The notes below the pieces were generated by a model. That model was given only the letters and a program-made list of their open reading frames with translations, made no database searches and was not told the origin of the DNA. A stretch of 64,000 nt of DNA from an uncultured Bacteroidales bacterium (GTDB taxonomy: Bacteria; Bacteroidota; Bacteroidia; Bacteroidales; UBA932), in the NCBI GenBank assembly GCA_905233275.1, contig CAJODR010000004.1, positions 1-64,000 of the forward strand, written 5' to 3'. Positions 33,392-42,818 of this stretch are shown piece after piece. Position 1 is the first letter of the stretch, and each line of letters starts with the position of its first letter. The position numbers were made by a program, and so were the translations under genes.

Positions 33392-33399
33392 TATATTTG
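33392..33399 (+). promoter_or_regulatory. Predicted -7 element 6 bases before the rlmN ATG
   Basis: TATATTTG, then TGGTGT, then ATG at 33406: a full consensus match that predicts a leaderless or near-leaderless transcript. A second in-frame ATG at 33418 would leave an 18-base gap. Confidence 0.55.
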
Positions 33400-33405
33400 T
33401 GGTGT

Positions 33406-34461
33406 ATGGAAAAGCGTATGGAGAAGATCGTTCTTTTAGGGAAGACTCCGGAGGAATTGAAGGAGATTGCGGTGGCCGCGGGGTTGCCGCAGTATGCCGG
33501 CAAGCAGATTGCCCGGTGGCTGTATGTGCGGCGGGCGAGGAGCATCGACGAGATGACTGACCTGTCAAAGGCCGGGAGGGAGTCCCTGAAGGAGCGGGCG
33601 GAGGTGGGAGTCATTGAGCCTGAGAGCTTTGTGACTTCAACGGACGGTACCAGGAAGTACCTTTTCAAGGTGCGCTGCCGCATCACTGAGAGCGAGTGGG
33701 AAGAGAGTTTTATCGAGGCCGTAATGATTCCCGACGGAGAGAGAAAGACGCTCTGCGTGTCTTCCGAGGCGGGATGCAAGATGGGATGCAGGTTCTGCAT
33801 GACCGGGAGGCAGGGATTCCATGGATATCTTTCCGCGAGGGACATTCTTTCACAGATCCTCTCAATCGAAGAGTCTGCGGATCTCACCAATGTAGTCTTC
33901 ATGGGCATGGGCGAGCCGCTTGACAATTACGAAGAGGTCAAGCGCGCGCTCGACGTCATGACTGAGCCCTGGGGACTGGCCTGGAGCCCGAAAAGGGTGA
34001 CAGTCTCGACCATCGGAGTGATACCGACGCTGAAACGTTTTCTCGATGAGAGCCGCTGCCATCTGGCGGTGAGCCTCCACGACCCGTTCCCGGAGGAGAG
34101 GGCGTCCCTGATGCCTGTGGAGAAGGCATATCCTCTGAAAGACATACTCGCCCTTATCCGCCGTTACGACTTCACCGGCCAGCGGAGGGTGAGCTTCGAA
34201 TACACCATGTTTTCCGGCCTCAACGACAGCCTGCGCCATGCGGACGAGCTCGCGAGGCTCCTCCGGGGCCTCGAATGCCGGGTCAACCTCATCCGTTTCC
34301 ACAAGATTCCGGATTTCGATTACTACACGTCCTCTCCTGATGCGATGGAAGCCTTCAGGGAGAGACTCGAAAGGCGGGGCGTCACTGCTACCATCCGCGC
34401 CTCGAGGGGCGAGGATATATTCGCCGCCTGCGGCCTTCTCGCAGGACAGCACGGCAAATGA
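33406..34461 (+). CDS. rlmN: Dual-specificity 23S rRNA/tRNA adenine-C2 methyltransferase RlmN
   Basis: A radical-SAM enzyme that methylates A2503 of 23S rRNA and A37 of some tRNAs. The cluster-binding motif CKMGCRFC (about residues 125-132) follows SSEAG. VVFMGMGEPLDNY provides the GEP motif, and SVSTIGVIP, VSLHDPFPEERASLMP and LIRFHKIP are conserved. The final AACGLLAGQ carries the second catalytic cysteine. The protein is 351 residues from the ATG at 33406. The gene overlaps the patatin gene by 4 bases (ATGA). Confidence 0.95.
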   Translation: MEKRMEKIVLLGKTPEELKEIAVAAGLPQYAGKQIARWLYVRRARSIDEMTDLSKAGRESLKERAEVGVIEPESFVTSTDGTRKYLFKVRCRITESEWEESFIEAVMIPDGERKTLCVSSEAGCKMGCRFCMTGRQGFHGYLSARDILSQILSIEESADLTNVVFMGMGEPLDNYEEVKRALDVMTEPWGLAWSPKRVTVSTIGVIPTLKRFLDESRCHLAVSLHDPFPEERASLMPVEKAYPLKDILALIRRYDFTGQRRVSFEYTMFSGLNDSLRHADELARLLRGLECRVNLIRFHKIPDFDYYTSSPDAMEAFRERLERRGVTATIRASRGEDIFAACGLLAGQHGK

Positions 34462-36848
34462 GACTCCGCACCATCATATCGGTACTGATGTCCGTGGTGG
34501 CACTGTCGGCACGGGCCCAGGCCCCCTCTACGGCCAGTTTCGGCCTCGGTGGGGCGTCCGATTCGCTCGCTGTCAAGGCTATCAACGAAAAGATGGCCGA
34601 GATCAGGAAGACGCGGCCCACGGTAGCGCTCGTCCTGAGCGGCGGCGGTGCCAAGGGAGGCGCGCATATCGGCGTACTCAAGTATATGAAGGATGCCGGT
34701 ATCGACATTCCGTTCGATATGGTCCTCGGGACCAGCATGGGAGGACTTGTCGGGGCGCTTTATTCGATCGGGTATTCTCCGGATGAGCTGGATTCGCTAA
34801 TGCGCAATACCGACTGGTGGAAGCAGGTCGGAGATGCCGTGCCAAGGGAAAACCGTTCGCTGCAGACAGTGAAATATCGGGAGAAGTATATGCTGTCGTT
34901 CCCGTTCTACTACAGCAACGAGACGGTGCCGGAGCCGGAGGATTCGCTGGACCGGCATTATTCGCCGTTGAGGCTGTCCGCCGAGGGTGACGCATCTTCG
35001 CTGATGAAGGACAATCTCCGCCGCAGCCTGCCGTCGGGCTTCTATTCCGGGCAGAATGTCAGCCACCTCATTTCCAGCCTGACGGTGGGATATCAGGATT
35101 CGCTGGACTTCTTTACGGATCTGCCGGTGCCGTTCGTCTGCGTCGCCACCGACCTTGTCAGCGCGAAAGCCAAGATTTGGCATGACGGACCGTTGCCCAT
35201 AGCGATGAGGACCACGATGTCCGCTCCGGGCTTCTTCTCCCCCGTCAGGTGGAAGGGCATGTTTCTCGCCGACGGCGGAATGCGCAACAATTTCCCGACT
35301 GATGTCGCCCGCGAGATGGGCGCGGATATAATAATAGGAATAGATCTGCACGAGGAGCCGCGGGGGTATGACAAGGCCCACAATATCGGTGACGTCGTCT
35401 CCATGACCATCAACCTCCTCGACAACGATTCGATGGAAAGGACTCTCGGCATCCCCGATCTCACCATCCATCCTGACCTCCACGAATTCAGCGCCACGAG
35501 CTTCTCCCACAATGACGTACTTACCATCATCGAGAGGGGTTACGAGGCCGGAAAGGCCAATGACGAGGCACTACGGGCCATCAGCAAGCGAATAGGTCCT
35601 TACACCCACTATCCCGGCACCAGCCGCAAGGTGGATATCGGACAGACCAGTGTGATCATCTCCGGCGTCACTGTGACGGGCGTGGATGAGAAGGAAATGC
35701 AGTTCATTAAGTCCAAGATCCGGTTCCGCGCCGGGGACGAAGTGAACAAGACGAGGATCGAAAACGCGGTCGGAGTGCTCTACGGCACCGGTTATTACGA
35801 ATCGGTGACTTACGAACTCCGAGGCGAGACCGGTCCTTACGAACTCGTCATCCACTGCCGCAAGGGTCCCGTCCACCGGCTTGGAGTCGGATTCAGGATC
35901 GATTCCGAGGAGGTGGTATCGCTCCTCGTCAACGTCGGGCTCTGGACCAACCGTTTCGGCGGCGACAGCTATGACCTCACCGGCAAGCTCGGCGTCAACC
36001 CGTACCTCGGATTCCATTACGCTTACGAATTCCTCAACGCCCCGACTATCAATGTCGAGGCCTCCGCCCGCTTTGTCGACAGAAACCGCATCCATTACAA
36101 CGGCGACCTATTCGACATTCGCCTCAACCAGTTCAGACTGGAGACTTATCTTTCAGAGATGAGGCTGATGAAAAGCGATTTCCGCATAGGCCTGAGGGAC
36201 AATTTCGTCAATCTCAAGGACATACTCTCCACCCAGGCGCGGGGCGACTACGACTATTCCGCCTCGATGAGGAATTACATGACGGCATTCGCCTCCGTGC
36301 GCTATGACGACAGGGACGATTCGTACTTTCCGAAGAGCGGAATGACCATCGGAGCGTCCGTGGAAGCCGTAGAGCGCAATTTCGACGGAAAATTCGCCCC
36401 GTTCGGAATAATCGCCGCGGATTGGAAGCAGCACATCGGGATCACGAACCGCTGGTCGCTCATCCCTTCGATCTCGGTCAGGGCCATCATCGGCGACAAC
36501 ATCCCCATTACTTACGCAAACATCATCGGCGGTTCCATGGACGGGAGGTACCTTGAGCAGCAGATTTCCTTCATGGGCGTCACCGGCGCAGCCTACCGGC
36601 GTAACTACATGGCCCTCGGGCGAATAGACCTGAGATACAGCCACCTGAAGAACAATTATATCACCGCCACATTCAACTACGCCAGGGACTTTTTCAACTT
36701 CTCCGCGTTCAAGTACGGCACCAACGCCTTCGGCGTGGGCCTCGAATATGCATACGACTCCATCGTCGGTCCCCTGCGCTTCAATCTCCACTGGTCCAAC
36801 CTCACGCGTTCCGTCGGAATGTACGTGTCGCTGGGCTTTGATTTCTAG
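34458..36848 (+). CDS. Patatin-like phospholipase with POTRA and outer-membrane barrel (PlpD-type)
   Basis: A 796-residue outer-membrane protein. A signal peptide (LSARAQ) leads into a patatin domain with oxyanion loop LSGGGAKGGAHIGVL (about 54-68), nucleophile elbow GTSMGG (about 93-98) and catalytic Asp in DGGMRNNFP (about 273). A single POTRA-like domain (about 400-475: SGVTVTGVDEKEMQFIKSKI) and a Bam/Omp85-type 16-strand barrel (480-796, ending VGMYVSLGFDF) follow. It probably hydrolyses phospholipids in or through the outer membrane. It is translationally coupled to rlmN. Confidence 0.92.
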   Translation: MRLRTIISVLMSVVALSARAQAPSTASFGLGGASDSLAVKAINEKMAEIRKTRPTVALVLSGGGAKGGAHIGVLKYMKDAGIDIPFDMVLGTSMGGLVGALYSIGYSPDELDSLMRNTDWWKQVGDAVPRENRSLQTVKYREKYMLSFPFYYSNETVPEPEDSLDRHYSPLRLSAEGDASSLMKDNLRRSLPSGFYSGQNVSHLISSLTVGYQDSLDFFTDLPVPFVCVATDLVSAKAKIWHDGPLPIAMRTTMSAPGFFSPVRWKGMFLADGGMRNNFPTDVAREMGADIIIGIDLHEEPRGYDKAHNIGDVVSMTINLLDNDSMERTLGIPDLTIHPDLHEFSATSFSHNDVLTIIERGYEAGKANDEALRAISKRIGPYTHYPGTSRKVDIGQTSVIISGVTVTGVDEKEMQFIKSKIRFRAGDEVNKTRIENAVGVLYGTGYYESVTYELRGETGPYELVIHCRKGPVHRLGVGFRIDSEEVVSLLVNVGLWTNRFGGDSYDLTGKLGVNPYLGFHYAYEFLNAPTINVEASARFVDRNRIHYNGDLFDIRLNQFRLETYLSEMRLMKSDFRIGLRDNFVNLKDILSTQARGDYDYSASMRNYMTAFASVRYDDRDDSYFPKSGMTIGASVEAVERNFDGKFAPFGIIAADWKQHIGITNRWSLIPSISVRAIIGDNIPITYANIIGGSMDGRYLEQQISFMGVTGAAYRRNYMALGRIDLRYSHLKNNYITATFNYARDFFNFSAFKYGTNAFGVGLEYAYDSIVGPLRFNLHWSNLTRSVGMYVSLGFDF

Positions 36849-36880
36849 AGATATTTTTTGAGTTTTCGCTTGATATTGAG

Positions 36881-36888
36881 TATATTTG
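36881..36888 (+). promoter_or_regulatory. Predicted -7 promoter element for recA
   Basis: TATATTTG, 27 bases before the recA ATG at 36916. No LexA-type palindrome was recognised beside it. Confidence 0.6.
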
Positions 36889-36915
36889 TACGATAAATAT
36901 TTAACTACCGCATCT

Positions 36916-37947
36916 ATGGCAAAAGAAGTAGAAAAGAGCGCCGCCGAAATCAATGCCGCCAAGCTGAAGGCGCTGCAGGCGACCCTCGACAAGATTGAGA
37001 AAGATTACGGGAAAGGGACAATAATGAAACTCGGAGACCAGCCGGAATGGGATGAAACCCAAGTCATTCCGTCGGGATCCATCGCCCTGGATCACGCCCT
37101 CGGTATCGGAGGCTATCCCAGGGGCAGGATCATCGAGATCTACGGTCCCGAATCGAGCGGCAAGACCACGCTCGCCATCCACGCCATTGCGGAAGCCCAG
37201 AAGAAGGGAGGCATCGCCGCGATGATTGATGCCGAGCACGCATTCGACCGCGCATACGCCAAGGCCCTCGGGGTGGACCTTGAGACCCTCCTCATCTCCC
37301 AGCCGGACAACGGCGAACAGGCCCTCGAAATAGCAGACAACCTCATTCGCAGCGGAGCTGTGGACATCGTCGTCATCGACTCCGTCGCCGCCCTGACGCC
37401 CAAGGCCGAAATCGAAGGCGAAATGGGTGACAACAAGGTCGGCCTCCAGGCCCGTCTCATGTCACAGGCCCTCCGCAAGCTCACCGCCAACATCGCGAAG
37501 ACCAATACCTGCTGCATCTTCATCAACCAGCTGCGTGAGAAGATCGGCATCATGTTCGGCAATCCCGAGACCACGACCGGCGGCAACGCCCTCAAGTTCT
37601 ACGCCTCGGTCCGCATCGACGTCCGCCGCGCCAACCAGATCAAGGACGGCGAAGAGGCTCTCGGCAACCGCACCAAAGTCAAGGTAGTCAAGAACAAGAT
37701 GGCCCCGCCGTTCCGCAAGGCCGAATTCGACATCGTCTACGGCGAAGGTATTTCCAGGGTTGGCGAAATCGTCGACCTGGGTGTAGAGCTGGGTGTCATC
37801 TCCAAGAGCGGATCATGGTTCAGCTACGGTGAGAGCCGTCTCGCCCAGGGCCGTGAAGCCGTCAAGCAGCTCCTTGTTGACAATGCCGAGCTCGCCGCTG
37901 AAATTGAGGCCAAGATCCGTGAGGCAATGCAAGCCGTCAAAGACTGA
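36916..37947 (+). CDS. recA: Recombinase RecA
   Basis: A 343-residue RecA with Walker [11 protein letters not shown], the dimer/ATP loop [18 protein letters not shown], Walker [19 protein letters not shown]-binding loop 2 [16 protein letters not shown], and a C-terminus ending [11 protein letters not shown]. The ATG at 36916 (MAKEVEKS) is preferred over an upstream in-frame TTG (36886) inside the promoter region. The stop overlaps the next ATG (TGATG). Confidence 0.97.
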   Translation: MAKEVEKSAAEINAAKLKALQATLDKIEKDYGKGTIMKLGDQPEWDETQVIPSGSIALDHALGIGGYPRGRIIEIYGPESSGKTTLAIHAIAEAQKKGGIAAMIDAEHAFDRAYAKALGVDLETLLISQPDNGEQALEIADNLIRSGAVDIVVIDSVAALTPKAEIEGEMGDNKVGLQARLMSQALRKLTANIAKTNTCCIFINQLREKIGIMFGNPETTTGGNALKFYASVRIDVRRANQIKDGEEALGNRTKVKVVKNKMAPPFRKAEFDIVYGEGISRVGEIVDLGVELGVISKSGSWFSYGESRLAQGREAVKQLLVDNAELAAEIEAKIREAMQAVKD

Positions 37948-38297
37948 TGAGAGCACTGAAGACATTATTCGCCGCTGCTGCGGCAATCTTCCTTTTCGCC
38001 TCCTGCGAAAAAGACGAACGTATCCGTGTCGCCGCCGAGCTTGAGTACATACTCCCCACCGACGTCACGGTCATTCTTCAAAAGGATGACTACACCTTCA
38101 ACCACTCCGATCTGGATGACGACGATCTCTTCGACATTTTCGAAGACATCACGTCGAGTTCCTCACCGGACTTTGACGAAGCAATCCTCCGCCTCAAGAT
38201 CTTTGACGAAATCTCCGACAAATACATCCGCAGCGAGACCCATAGATTCGTCTACGACAATCACCTGCGGCGATACGTCCTGTTCGGGGTTGAATAA
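37947..38297 (+). CDS. Small lipoprotein of unknown function downstream of recA
   Basis: A 116-residue lipoprotein (lipobox FASC, Cys20, then EKDE, an acidic surface-export-like signal). The mature part is rich in aspartate (SDLDDDDLFDIFEDI). I know no family. It is translationally coupled to recA through a TGATG overlap and ends at a terminator, so it is in the recA transcription unit; a link to the SOS response is only possible. Confidence 0.78.
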   Translation: MRALKTLFAAAAAIFLFASCEKDERIRVAAELEYILPTDVTVILQKDDYTFNHSDLDDDDLFDIFEDITSSSSPDFDEAILRLKIFDEISDKYIRSETHRFVYDNHLRRYVLFGVE

Positions 38298-38299
38298 TA

Positions 38300-38329
38300 A
38301 AAACCGGAGCTCTTAAGCCCCGGTTTTTA
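38300..38329 (+). terminator. Bidirectional terminator between recA unit and tdk
   Basis: AAAACCGG pairs with CCGGTTTT around an 11-14 base loop and is followed by T residues. It separates two convergent units. Confidence 0.75.
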
Positions 38330-38333
38330 AATG

Positions 38334-38912
38334 TCATTCAGCTTTGTCTTCCTGTAGTGCTTTGATGTAGCATTCGCGGCAGAGTGGCTCGTAAATGTCC
38401 TTTTCGCCGAGGACGACGAGCTTTTTGCTCGCTGAGAGGCGGTGGGAGTGGTTTGCGAGACTACCGCAGCGGACGCAGATGGCGTGGACTTTCTGGACAT
38501 CCTCAGCGATTGCGAGGAGGCCGGGAATCGGGCCGAAAGGCTTGCCGAGGTAGTCTGTATCGAGGCCGGCGACTATGACGCGCACTCCCCTGTTGGCCAG
38601 GGTCTGGCAGACCTCGATGATGCTCTCGTCGAAGAACTGGGCCTCGTCGATGCCGACGACTTCAACGTCCGGCTCGATCTGGAGCATTCTGGAAGGAGAC
38701 TTGATCGGAGTGCAGGAAATGCTATGCGAATCGTGCGAAACGACATCGAGATCGGAATAGCGCTTGTCAATCGTAGGCTTGAAAGTCGCTATTTTCTGCT
38801 TTGCGAACTGGGCTCTTTTGAGCCTGCGGATGAGTTCCTCTGTCTTGCCTGAGAACATGGAGCCGCAAATCACTTCGATGCAGCCCGATTTTTTTGTGTT
38901 TTCTGAAAACAT
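38334..38912 (-). CDS. tdk: Thymidine kinase (type II)
   Basis: A 192-residue cytosolic salvage enzyme. It has P-loop [14 protein letters not shown] (residues 17-30), Walker B-like [12 protein letters not shown], and a C-terminal zinc lasso with cysteine pairs CVRC and CREC. The [15 protein letters not shown] block is the TK1-type signature. A consensus -7 element lies 52 bases upstream on the minus strand. Confidence 0.95.
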   Translation of the reverse strand: MFSENTKKSGCIEVICGSMFSGKTEELIRRLKRAQFAKQKIATFKPTIDKRYSDLDVVSHDSHSISCTPIKSPSRMLQIEPDVEVVGIDEAQFFDESIIEVCQTLANRGVRVIVAGLDTDYLGKPFGPIPGLLAIAEDVQKVHAICVRCGSLANHSHRLSASKKLVVLGEKDIYEPLCRECYIKALQEDKAE

Positions 38913-38963
38913 TTCCGTATTTTTGTAATTGCCTGTCTTTGGGTGGGCACGTGAGCGCCCTTA

Positions 38964-38971
38964 CAAATATA
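38964..38971 (-). promoter_or_regulatory. Predicted -7 promoter element for tdk
   Basis: The minus strand reads TATATTTG, giving a leader of about 45 bases before the tdk ATG. Confidence 0.55.
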
Positions 38972-39009
38972 GCCAATAATTGAAACAAAACCAATACATT
39001 TTTCGGTAC

Positions 39010-39723
39010 ATGGACTTCAGCCCTATCATCGAATCCCTCGAAATCACCCTTGCAGAGCTCAAGGACAAGGTTTCCATCATCGAATCCCAAATTGACAATC
39101 TCAAACAGCAGCTCGCCGAGGCCGCAATCCCCGAGCCTGAGCCGGAACCCGAAGAGTCCGTAGCCGAGCCTGAGCCTGTCGCAGAGCCTGAACCGGTGCC
39201 GGTCGAGGAGACAATACCGGTGGTCCCTGTCGAAGAGGCTGCGCCTGCTACTGAGCCTGCAGATTTCTCCGCTGTCGAAGATTTTCTTTCCGTTGAGGCT
39301 CCAGCCGAACTGGAAGACCTCCCGGAGGAGCCGGTGGAGTCCACCGAGGAGCCGGCGGCATTCGACGATGAGCCCATTGTACCGGAAGTTGTCCCCGCCC
39401 CGAAGGCAGAAGAGCCCGCAAAACCCGAGGCTCCCGCTCCCGAGGTAAAGCCGCGCACGCTCAACTACCAGTGGCAGAAGGATATGCCCGGACTGCCTGT
39501 CAAGGATATTCGCAGCGCCATCGCTCTCAATGACAGGGTGCTGTTTATCAATACTCTGTTCGGCCAGGACCCCATCATTTTCCAGGAGACCCTGAGTGCG
39601 CTCAACACGCTCCAGTCGCTTCCGGAGGCCGAGGAATACGTCGTAGAGCACTTCCCTAACTGGGATCTCTCTTCCGAGGTAGCCTACCGCTTCATGATGG
39701 CAGTCCGCAGAAAGCTCCGCTGA
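39010..39723 (+). CDS. Coiled-coil, Pro/Glu-rich protein with conserved C-terminal domain
   Basis: A 237-residue protein, probably cytoplasmic. Residues 1-38 form a coiled coil (ESLEITLAELKDKVSIIESQ). Residues about 40-150 are low-complexity Pro/Glu/Val repeats (PEPEPEE, EPEPVAEPEPVP). Residues about 155-237 form a helical domain (DIRSAIALNDRVLFINTLFG, EEYVVEHFPNWDLSSEVA, FMMAVRRKL) that I recall from many unnamed Bacteroidota proteins. The ATG at 39010 is preferred over a TTG at 38980. The stop overlaps the rsmI ATG (TGATG). Function unknown. Confidence 0.8.
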   Translation: MDFSPIIESLEITLAELKDKVSIIESQIDNLKQQLAEAAIPEPEPEPEESVAEPEPVAEPEPVPVEETIPVVPVEEAAPATEPADFSAVEDFLSVEAPAELEDLPEEPVESTEEPAAFDDEPIVPEVVPAPKAEEPAKPEAPAPEVKPRTLNYQWQKDMPGLPVKDIRSAIALNDRVLFINTLFGQDPIIFQETLSALNTLQSLPEAEEYVVEHFPNWDLSSEVAYRFMMAVRRKLR

Positions 39724-40448
39724 TGCCCGGCCGTCTATTCATAGTCCCGACCCCCGTCGGCAATCTCGAGGACATGAGCTTCCGCGCCGTCAGGGTGCTC
39801 AAGGAGGCCGACCTGGTGCTGGCTGAAGACACCAGGACCTCCTCCGTACTGATGAAGCACTACGACATCAGGACCCCCATGCTCTCGCACCACAAGTTCA
39901 ACGAGCACTCCACGGTCGCTCTCATTCGCGAACGCATTCTCCTCGGAGCCGACGTCGCGCTCATCAGCGATGCCGGCACGCCGGGGATTTCCGATCCGGG
40001 ATTTCTCCTTGTGAGGACCTGCGCGGAGGAGGGCATCGTCGTGGAGACACTTCCGGGGGCTACCGCCTGCATTCCGGCGCTGGTAAGTTCGGGGCTGCCT
40101 TGCGACAGGTTCGCATTCGAGGGATTCATCCCGGTCAAAAAAGGGCGGCAGACGCGTCTGACTGCACTGGAGGGCGAATCGCGCACAATGGTATTCTACG
40201 AGTCGCCGTACCGGCTCGTAAGGACTCTTCAGGATTTCGCCGCGCATTTCGGCAGGGAAAGGGAATGCTCGGTGGCCCGTGAGATATCAAAAGTCCACGA
40301 GGAGCACGTCAGAGGCTCTTTAGGGACTGTCCTTCAGCACTTCACCGAAGTGGAGCCGAAGGGCGAAATAGTAATAATAGTCGCCGGGGATCCCGGCCGC
40401 AAACATCGGGGTGACAAAGATTCGCATCCCGATGAAGACATCAGCTGA
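39723..40448 (+). CDS. rsmI: 16S rRNA (cytidine-1402 2'-O)-methyltransferase RsmI
   Basis: A 241-residue SAM-dependent methyltransferase of the tetrapyrrole-methylase fold. Conserved blocks are RLFIVPTPVGNLEDMSFRAVRVLKEADLVLAEDTRTS, split here as IVPTPVGNLEDM and LAEDTRTS, then ALISDAGTPGISDPG, GATACIPALVSSGLP and FEGFIP. REISKVHEEHVRGSL is the usual end of the core. The last 17 bases overlap the next gene. It modifies C1402 of 16S rRNA. Confidence 0.95.
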   Translation: MPGRLFIVPTPVGNLEDMSFRAVRVLKEADLVLAEDTRTSSVLMKHYDIRTPMLSHHKFNEHSTVALIRERILLGADVALISDAGTPGISDPGFLLVRTCAEEGIVVETLPGATACIPALVSSGLPCDRFAFEGFIPVKKGRQTRLTALEGESRTMVFYESPYRLVRTLQDFAAHFGRERECSVAREISKVHEEHVRGSLGTVLQHFTEVEPKGEIVIIVAGDPGRKHRGDKDSHPDEDIS

Positions 40449-41373
40449 CCACAAGGAAAAGCGCTCCGGCAGCCTCGCTGCAGCCGCCATCGCAATCGTA
40501 TTTCTCGTACTCGGATTCCAGACCGCGCTACTCATCTACAGGGCCGCGGTGGACAGCGTCGTAGCCCACCGCGACCATCCAGATACCGTCTTCGTAATGG
40601 TGCCGGAAGGAACTGATATTGAGACCGTTTCGTGGGAGCCGGTGGCCGGAAATGAGCAGTCCGGCACGGCGGCTGAAATGTCGTCTGGTGGTGGCAGGCC
40701 CGCTCAGGTCACCGTCAGGAAAAATGCCAGTCACAGTCCGCGGGCCGAGGAGATTCGTCGCCAGACCCGACGGGTCGAATCATTCCGCTTCAACCCCAAC
40801 ACTGCGTCGCAGGAAGACCTCGAGCGACTCGGATTCTCTGAAAAGCAGGCCCAGTCCATTATTCATTACCGCGAAAAGGGCGGCATATTCCACCGCAAGG
40901 AGGATTTCCAGAAGAGCTACGTGGTAGCGGATTCGGTCTACGAGAGGCTGGAGCCGTACATCGACATTCCACTCGTGGACATAAACAGGGCGGATTCGGT
41001 CGCCCTCCTGGCCCTTCCGGGAATAGGGCCGTTCTACGCCGGCAAAATAGTGAGCTACCGCTCGGAACTCGGCGGCTACAGCTACGCAGAACAGCTCCTG
41101 GACCTGTGGAAATTCGACGAAGAAAAGCTCGCCGGCCTCCGCGACCTCATCAAGGTCGGCCCGTCAGAGCCATTCGCCCTCTGGACATTGCCGGAAGAAG
41201 AACTCTCCAGGCATCCTTACATTTCAAGATCGGCAGCCCACGGCATCGTCCTCTTCCGGGACAACAATCCCCGCGAGAAATGGACGGTAGACGCGCTTGC
41301 CGCTGCAGGCATTCTACGCGACGAAGACGCACGGCGACTCGCACGATGCCGCATTGCAGAGCCTCAGGAATGA
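40432..41373 (+). CDS. Membrane-anchored helix-hairpin-helix (ComEA-like) protein
   Basis: A 313-residue protein starting MKTSADHK at 40432. One transmembrane segment (AAAAIAIVFLVLGFQTALLIY, about 16-36) anchors a periplasmic part. Two ComEA-type HhH regions follow: RFNPNTASQEDLERLGFSEKQA (about 125) and VDINRADSVALLALPGIGPF (about 180), each followed by IxxYRxxxGxxxxxEDF-like segments. A third, weaker repeat is near the end. Such proteins bind DNA without sequence preference; a role in DNA uptake is possible but unproven. Confidence 0.82.
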   Translation: MKTSADHKEKRSGSLAAAAIAIVFLVLGFQTALLIYRAAVDSVVAHRDHPDTVFVMVPEGTDIETVSWEPVAGNEQSGTAAEMSSGGGRPAQVTVRKNASHSPRAEEIRRQTRRVESFRFNPNTASQEDLERLGFSEKQAQSIIHYREKGGIFHRKEDFQKSYVVADSVYERLEPYIDIPLVDINRADSVALLALPGIGPFYAGKIVSYRSELGGYSYAEQLLDLWKFDEEKLAGLRDLIKVGPSEPFALWTLPEEELSRHPYISRSAAHGIVLFRDNNPREKWTVDALAAAGILRDEDARRLARCRIAEPQE

Positions 41374-41375
41374 CA

Positions 41376-42749
41376 TTATTTCACCAGGAGGGTGGCGTCG
41401 TTCCAGTCGAGGTTGGATTTGTAGTAGTTTGTAATATAGGTGGTTCCGGCGGCCGGGAGGAACATCGAAAAGCCGGAATACATGAATATATCAAAGCCTG
41501 ACATGCCGGTCTGCATGAAACTCGGTGTCGCGGCCTTATAGATGGTGCAATTTAGAAGTGCCCTTTCAAGCGCAGCCTGTTCGGCAGTCGTGATGCCTGC
41601 CTTGAGGAGAATATCCTCGAGATCGTAGAAGAAATGCCTGCCGAAGCGGAAGTAAACCTGGACAGTGGAGGCGTCAATCGAGAGAATCGCGCTGCGGTAT
41701 TTTTCGAAATACTCCCTGCAGAGGGTCGCGAGCGGCTCCAGCTTTGTGCAGTCAATTAGCGAAATAGTAGCGCTGCGGGCAACTCCCGACTGCTGGTCAT
41801 AGTAATTGAAATAATCCTCGCAGACCGCCTTGGGATCAGCCTTTGCGCTACCTATCAAGTGGGCAGCAAGCGTGGTATAGTCGAATCCTTCCGCCAGCAC
41901 TTCAGCCTGGGAGAACCCCACAATGTCAGTTTTGTCCCTCAGTTCATACGCAGTCTCGATGCCACCCATAAGGCAGGCGTCGAAAAGGAGATACTCGAGC
42001 TTGTAAGGAATCGCGTCGGCAAAATCCCTGAGCGACATTTCCACAGCGCCGCCGGTGAGGTAATCCTGTCCGACACTCTTCACCGGAGGCAGGTCCGGAT
42101 ACATCTCATTGGGATCGAATACCGGATGCGCCCTTCTCGGCGAAGTGCCCCAGACGCCACCGCCGCCGCTTTCAGAATCGATATACTCCGGATCGTACGC
42201 CGATGGATTGAAATAATAATACGGCGGCACCCACCCGGATGCATGTGACGAGAACACCATCCCGTACGAATACGACGGGAATCTCGACCGCACATCTTCA
42301 AGCACCGTTGTCACGGTAGCCGCACTTGCTGCATTGGTCTCAACAGGATATGTCACGAGGGTATCCCTGACAGTCGCCCCCGTCTGGTCCTTATACATCC
42401 TGAACAGCACCGGAGACACCGCTTTGCAGCCGTAGGACGAATACGCCCCATTCCGGCTGAATACTAAAAGGACATTGTCGTTGGACCTGTTCCCGGGAAT
42501 ATAACCATTCATCAGGTCATTGATATCCTCCGAAAGATAGTGAGTCAAGCTGTTGAGACCTGCAGAATACAGCAGCATCACCCGCCTCCCCCACTGGTCA
42601 TAATCCCTCTCCCCTGTCCCGGCCGAACTGCTGTTCTTCTCCGGATGGCGCCGAATGTCGAAATCCTCCTTCGTCCCACACGACCAAAGAGAACCCATCA
42701 CCGGCACAATCACCAGTGCCAACAGAATATTCCGGAACAATCCCTTCAT
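41376..42749 (-). CDS. Clostripain-family (C11) cysteine protease lipoprotein
   Basis: A 457-residue lipoprotein starting MKGLFRNIL at 42749 (lipobox SLWSC, Cys24). The C11 catalytic dyad is visible: H169 in FSSHASGW and C259 in LLFDACLMGG, each after a hydrophobic strand. The family cleaves after basic residues, often after self-processing. It faces the dipeptidyl-peptidase III gene with divergent -7 elements between them. The reading frame extends to 42800, but that part crosses the promoter. Confidence 0.9.
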   Translation of the reverse strand: MKGLFRNILLALVIVPVMGSLWSCGTKEDFDIRRHPEKNSSSAGTGERDYDQWGRRVMLLYSAGLNSLTHYLSEDINDLMNGYIPGNRSNDNVLLVFSRNGAYSSYGCKAVSPVLFRMYKDQTGATVRDTLVTYPVETNAASAATVTTVLEDVRSRFPSYSYGMVFSSHASGWVPPYYYFNPSAYDPEYIDSESGGGGVWGTSPRRAHPVFDPNEMYPDLPPVKSVGQDYLTGGAVEMSLRDFADAIPYKLEYLLFDACLMGGIETAYELRDKTDIVGFSQAEVLAEGFDYTTLAAHLIGSAKADPKAVCEDYFNYYDQQSGVARSATISLIDCTKLEPLATLCREYFEKYRSAILSIDASTVQVYFRFGRHFFYDLEDILLKAGITTAEQAALERALLNCTIYKAATPSFMQTGMSGFDIFMYSGFSMFLPAAGTTYITNYYKSNLDWNDATLLVK

Positions 42750-42768
42750 CAATTCCACCTTTATCTTG

Positions 42769-42776
42769 CAAAGATA
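42769..42776 (-). promoter_or_regulatory. Predicted -7 promoter element for the C11 protease
   Basis: The minus strand reads TATCTTTG, 19 bases before the ATG at 42749. Confidence 0.6.
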
Positions 42777-42789
42777 GAAAGTATTTTCG

Positions 42790-42797
42790 TATTTTTG
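42790..42797 (+). promoter_or_regulatory. Predicted -7 promoter element for dipeptidyl-peptidase III
   Basis: TATTTTTG, 21 bases before the ATG at 42819. It lies 13 bases from the opposing element, so the two promoters may compete or share control. Confidence 0.6.
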
Positions 42798-42818
42798 CAA
42801 TAATTAACTCAAGTAGAA

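Noticed and set aside
39115..39440. Pro/Glu-rich coding repeat as a DNA repeat element
   Set aside because: The repeat is at protein level (PEPE-type) with drifting codons, inside one open frame.
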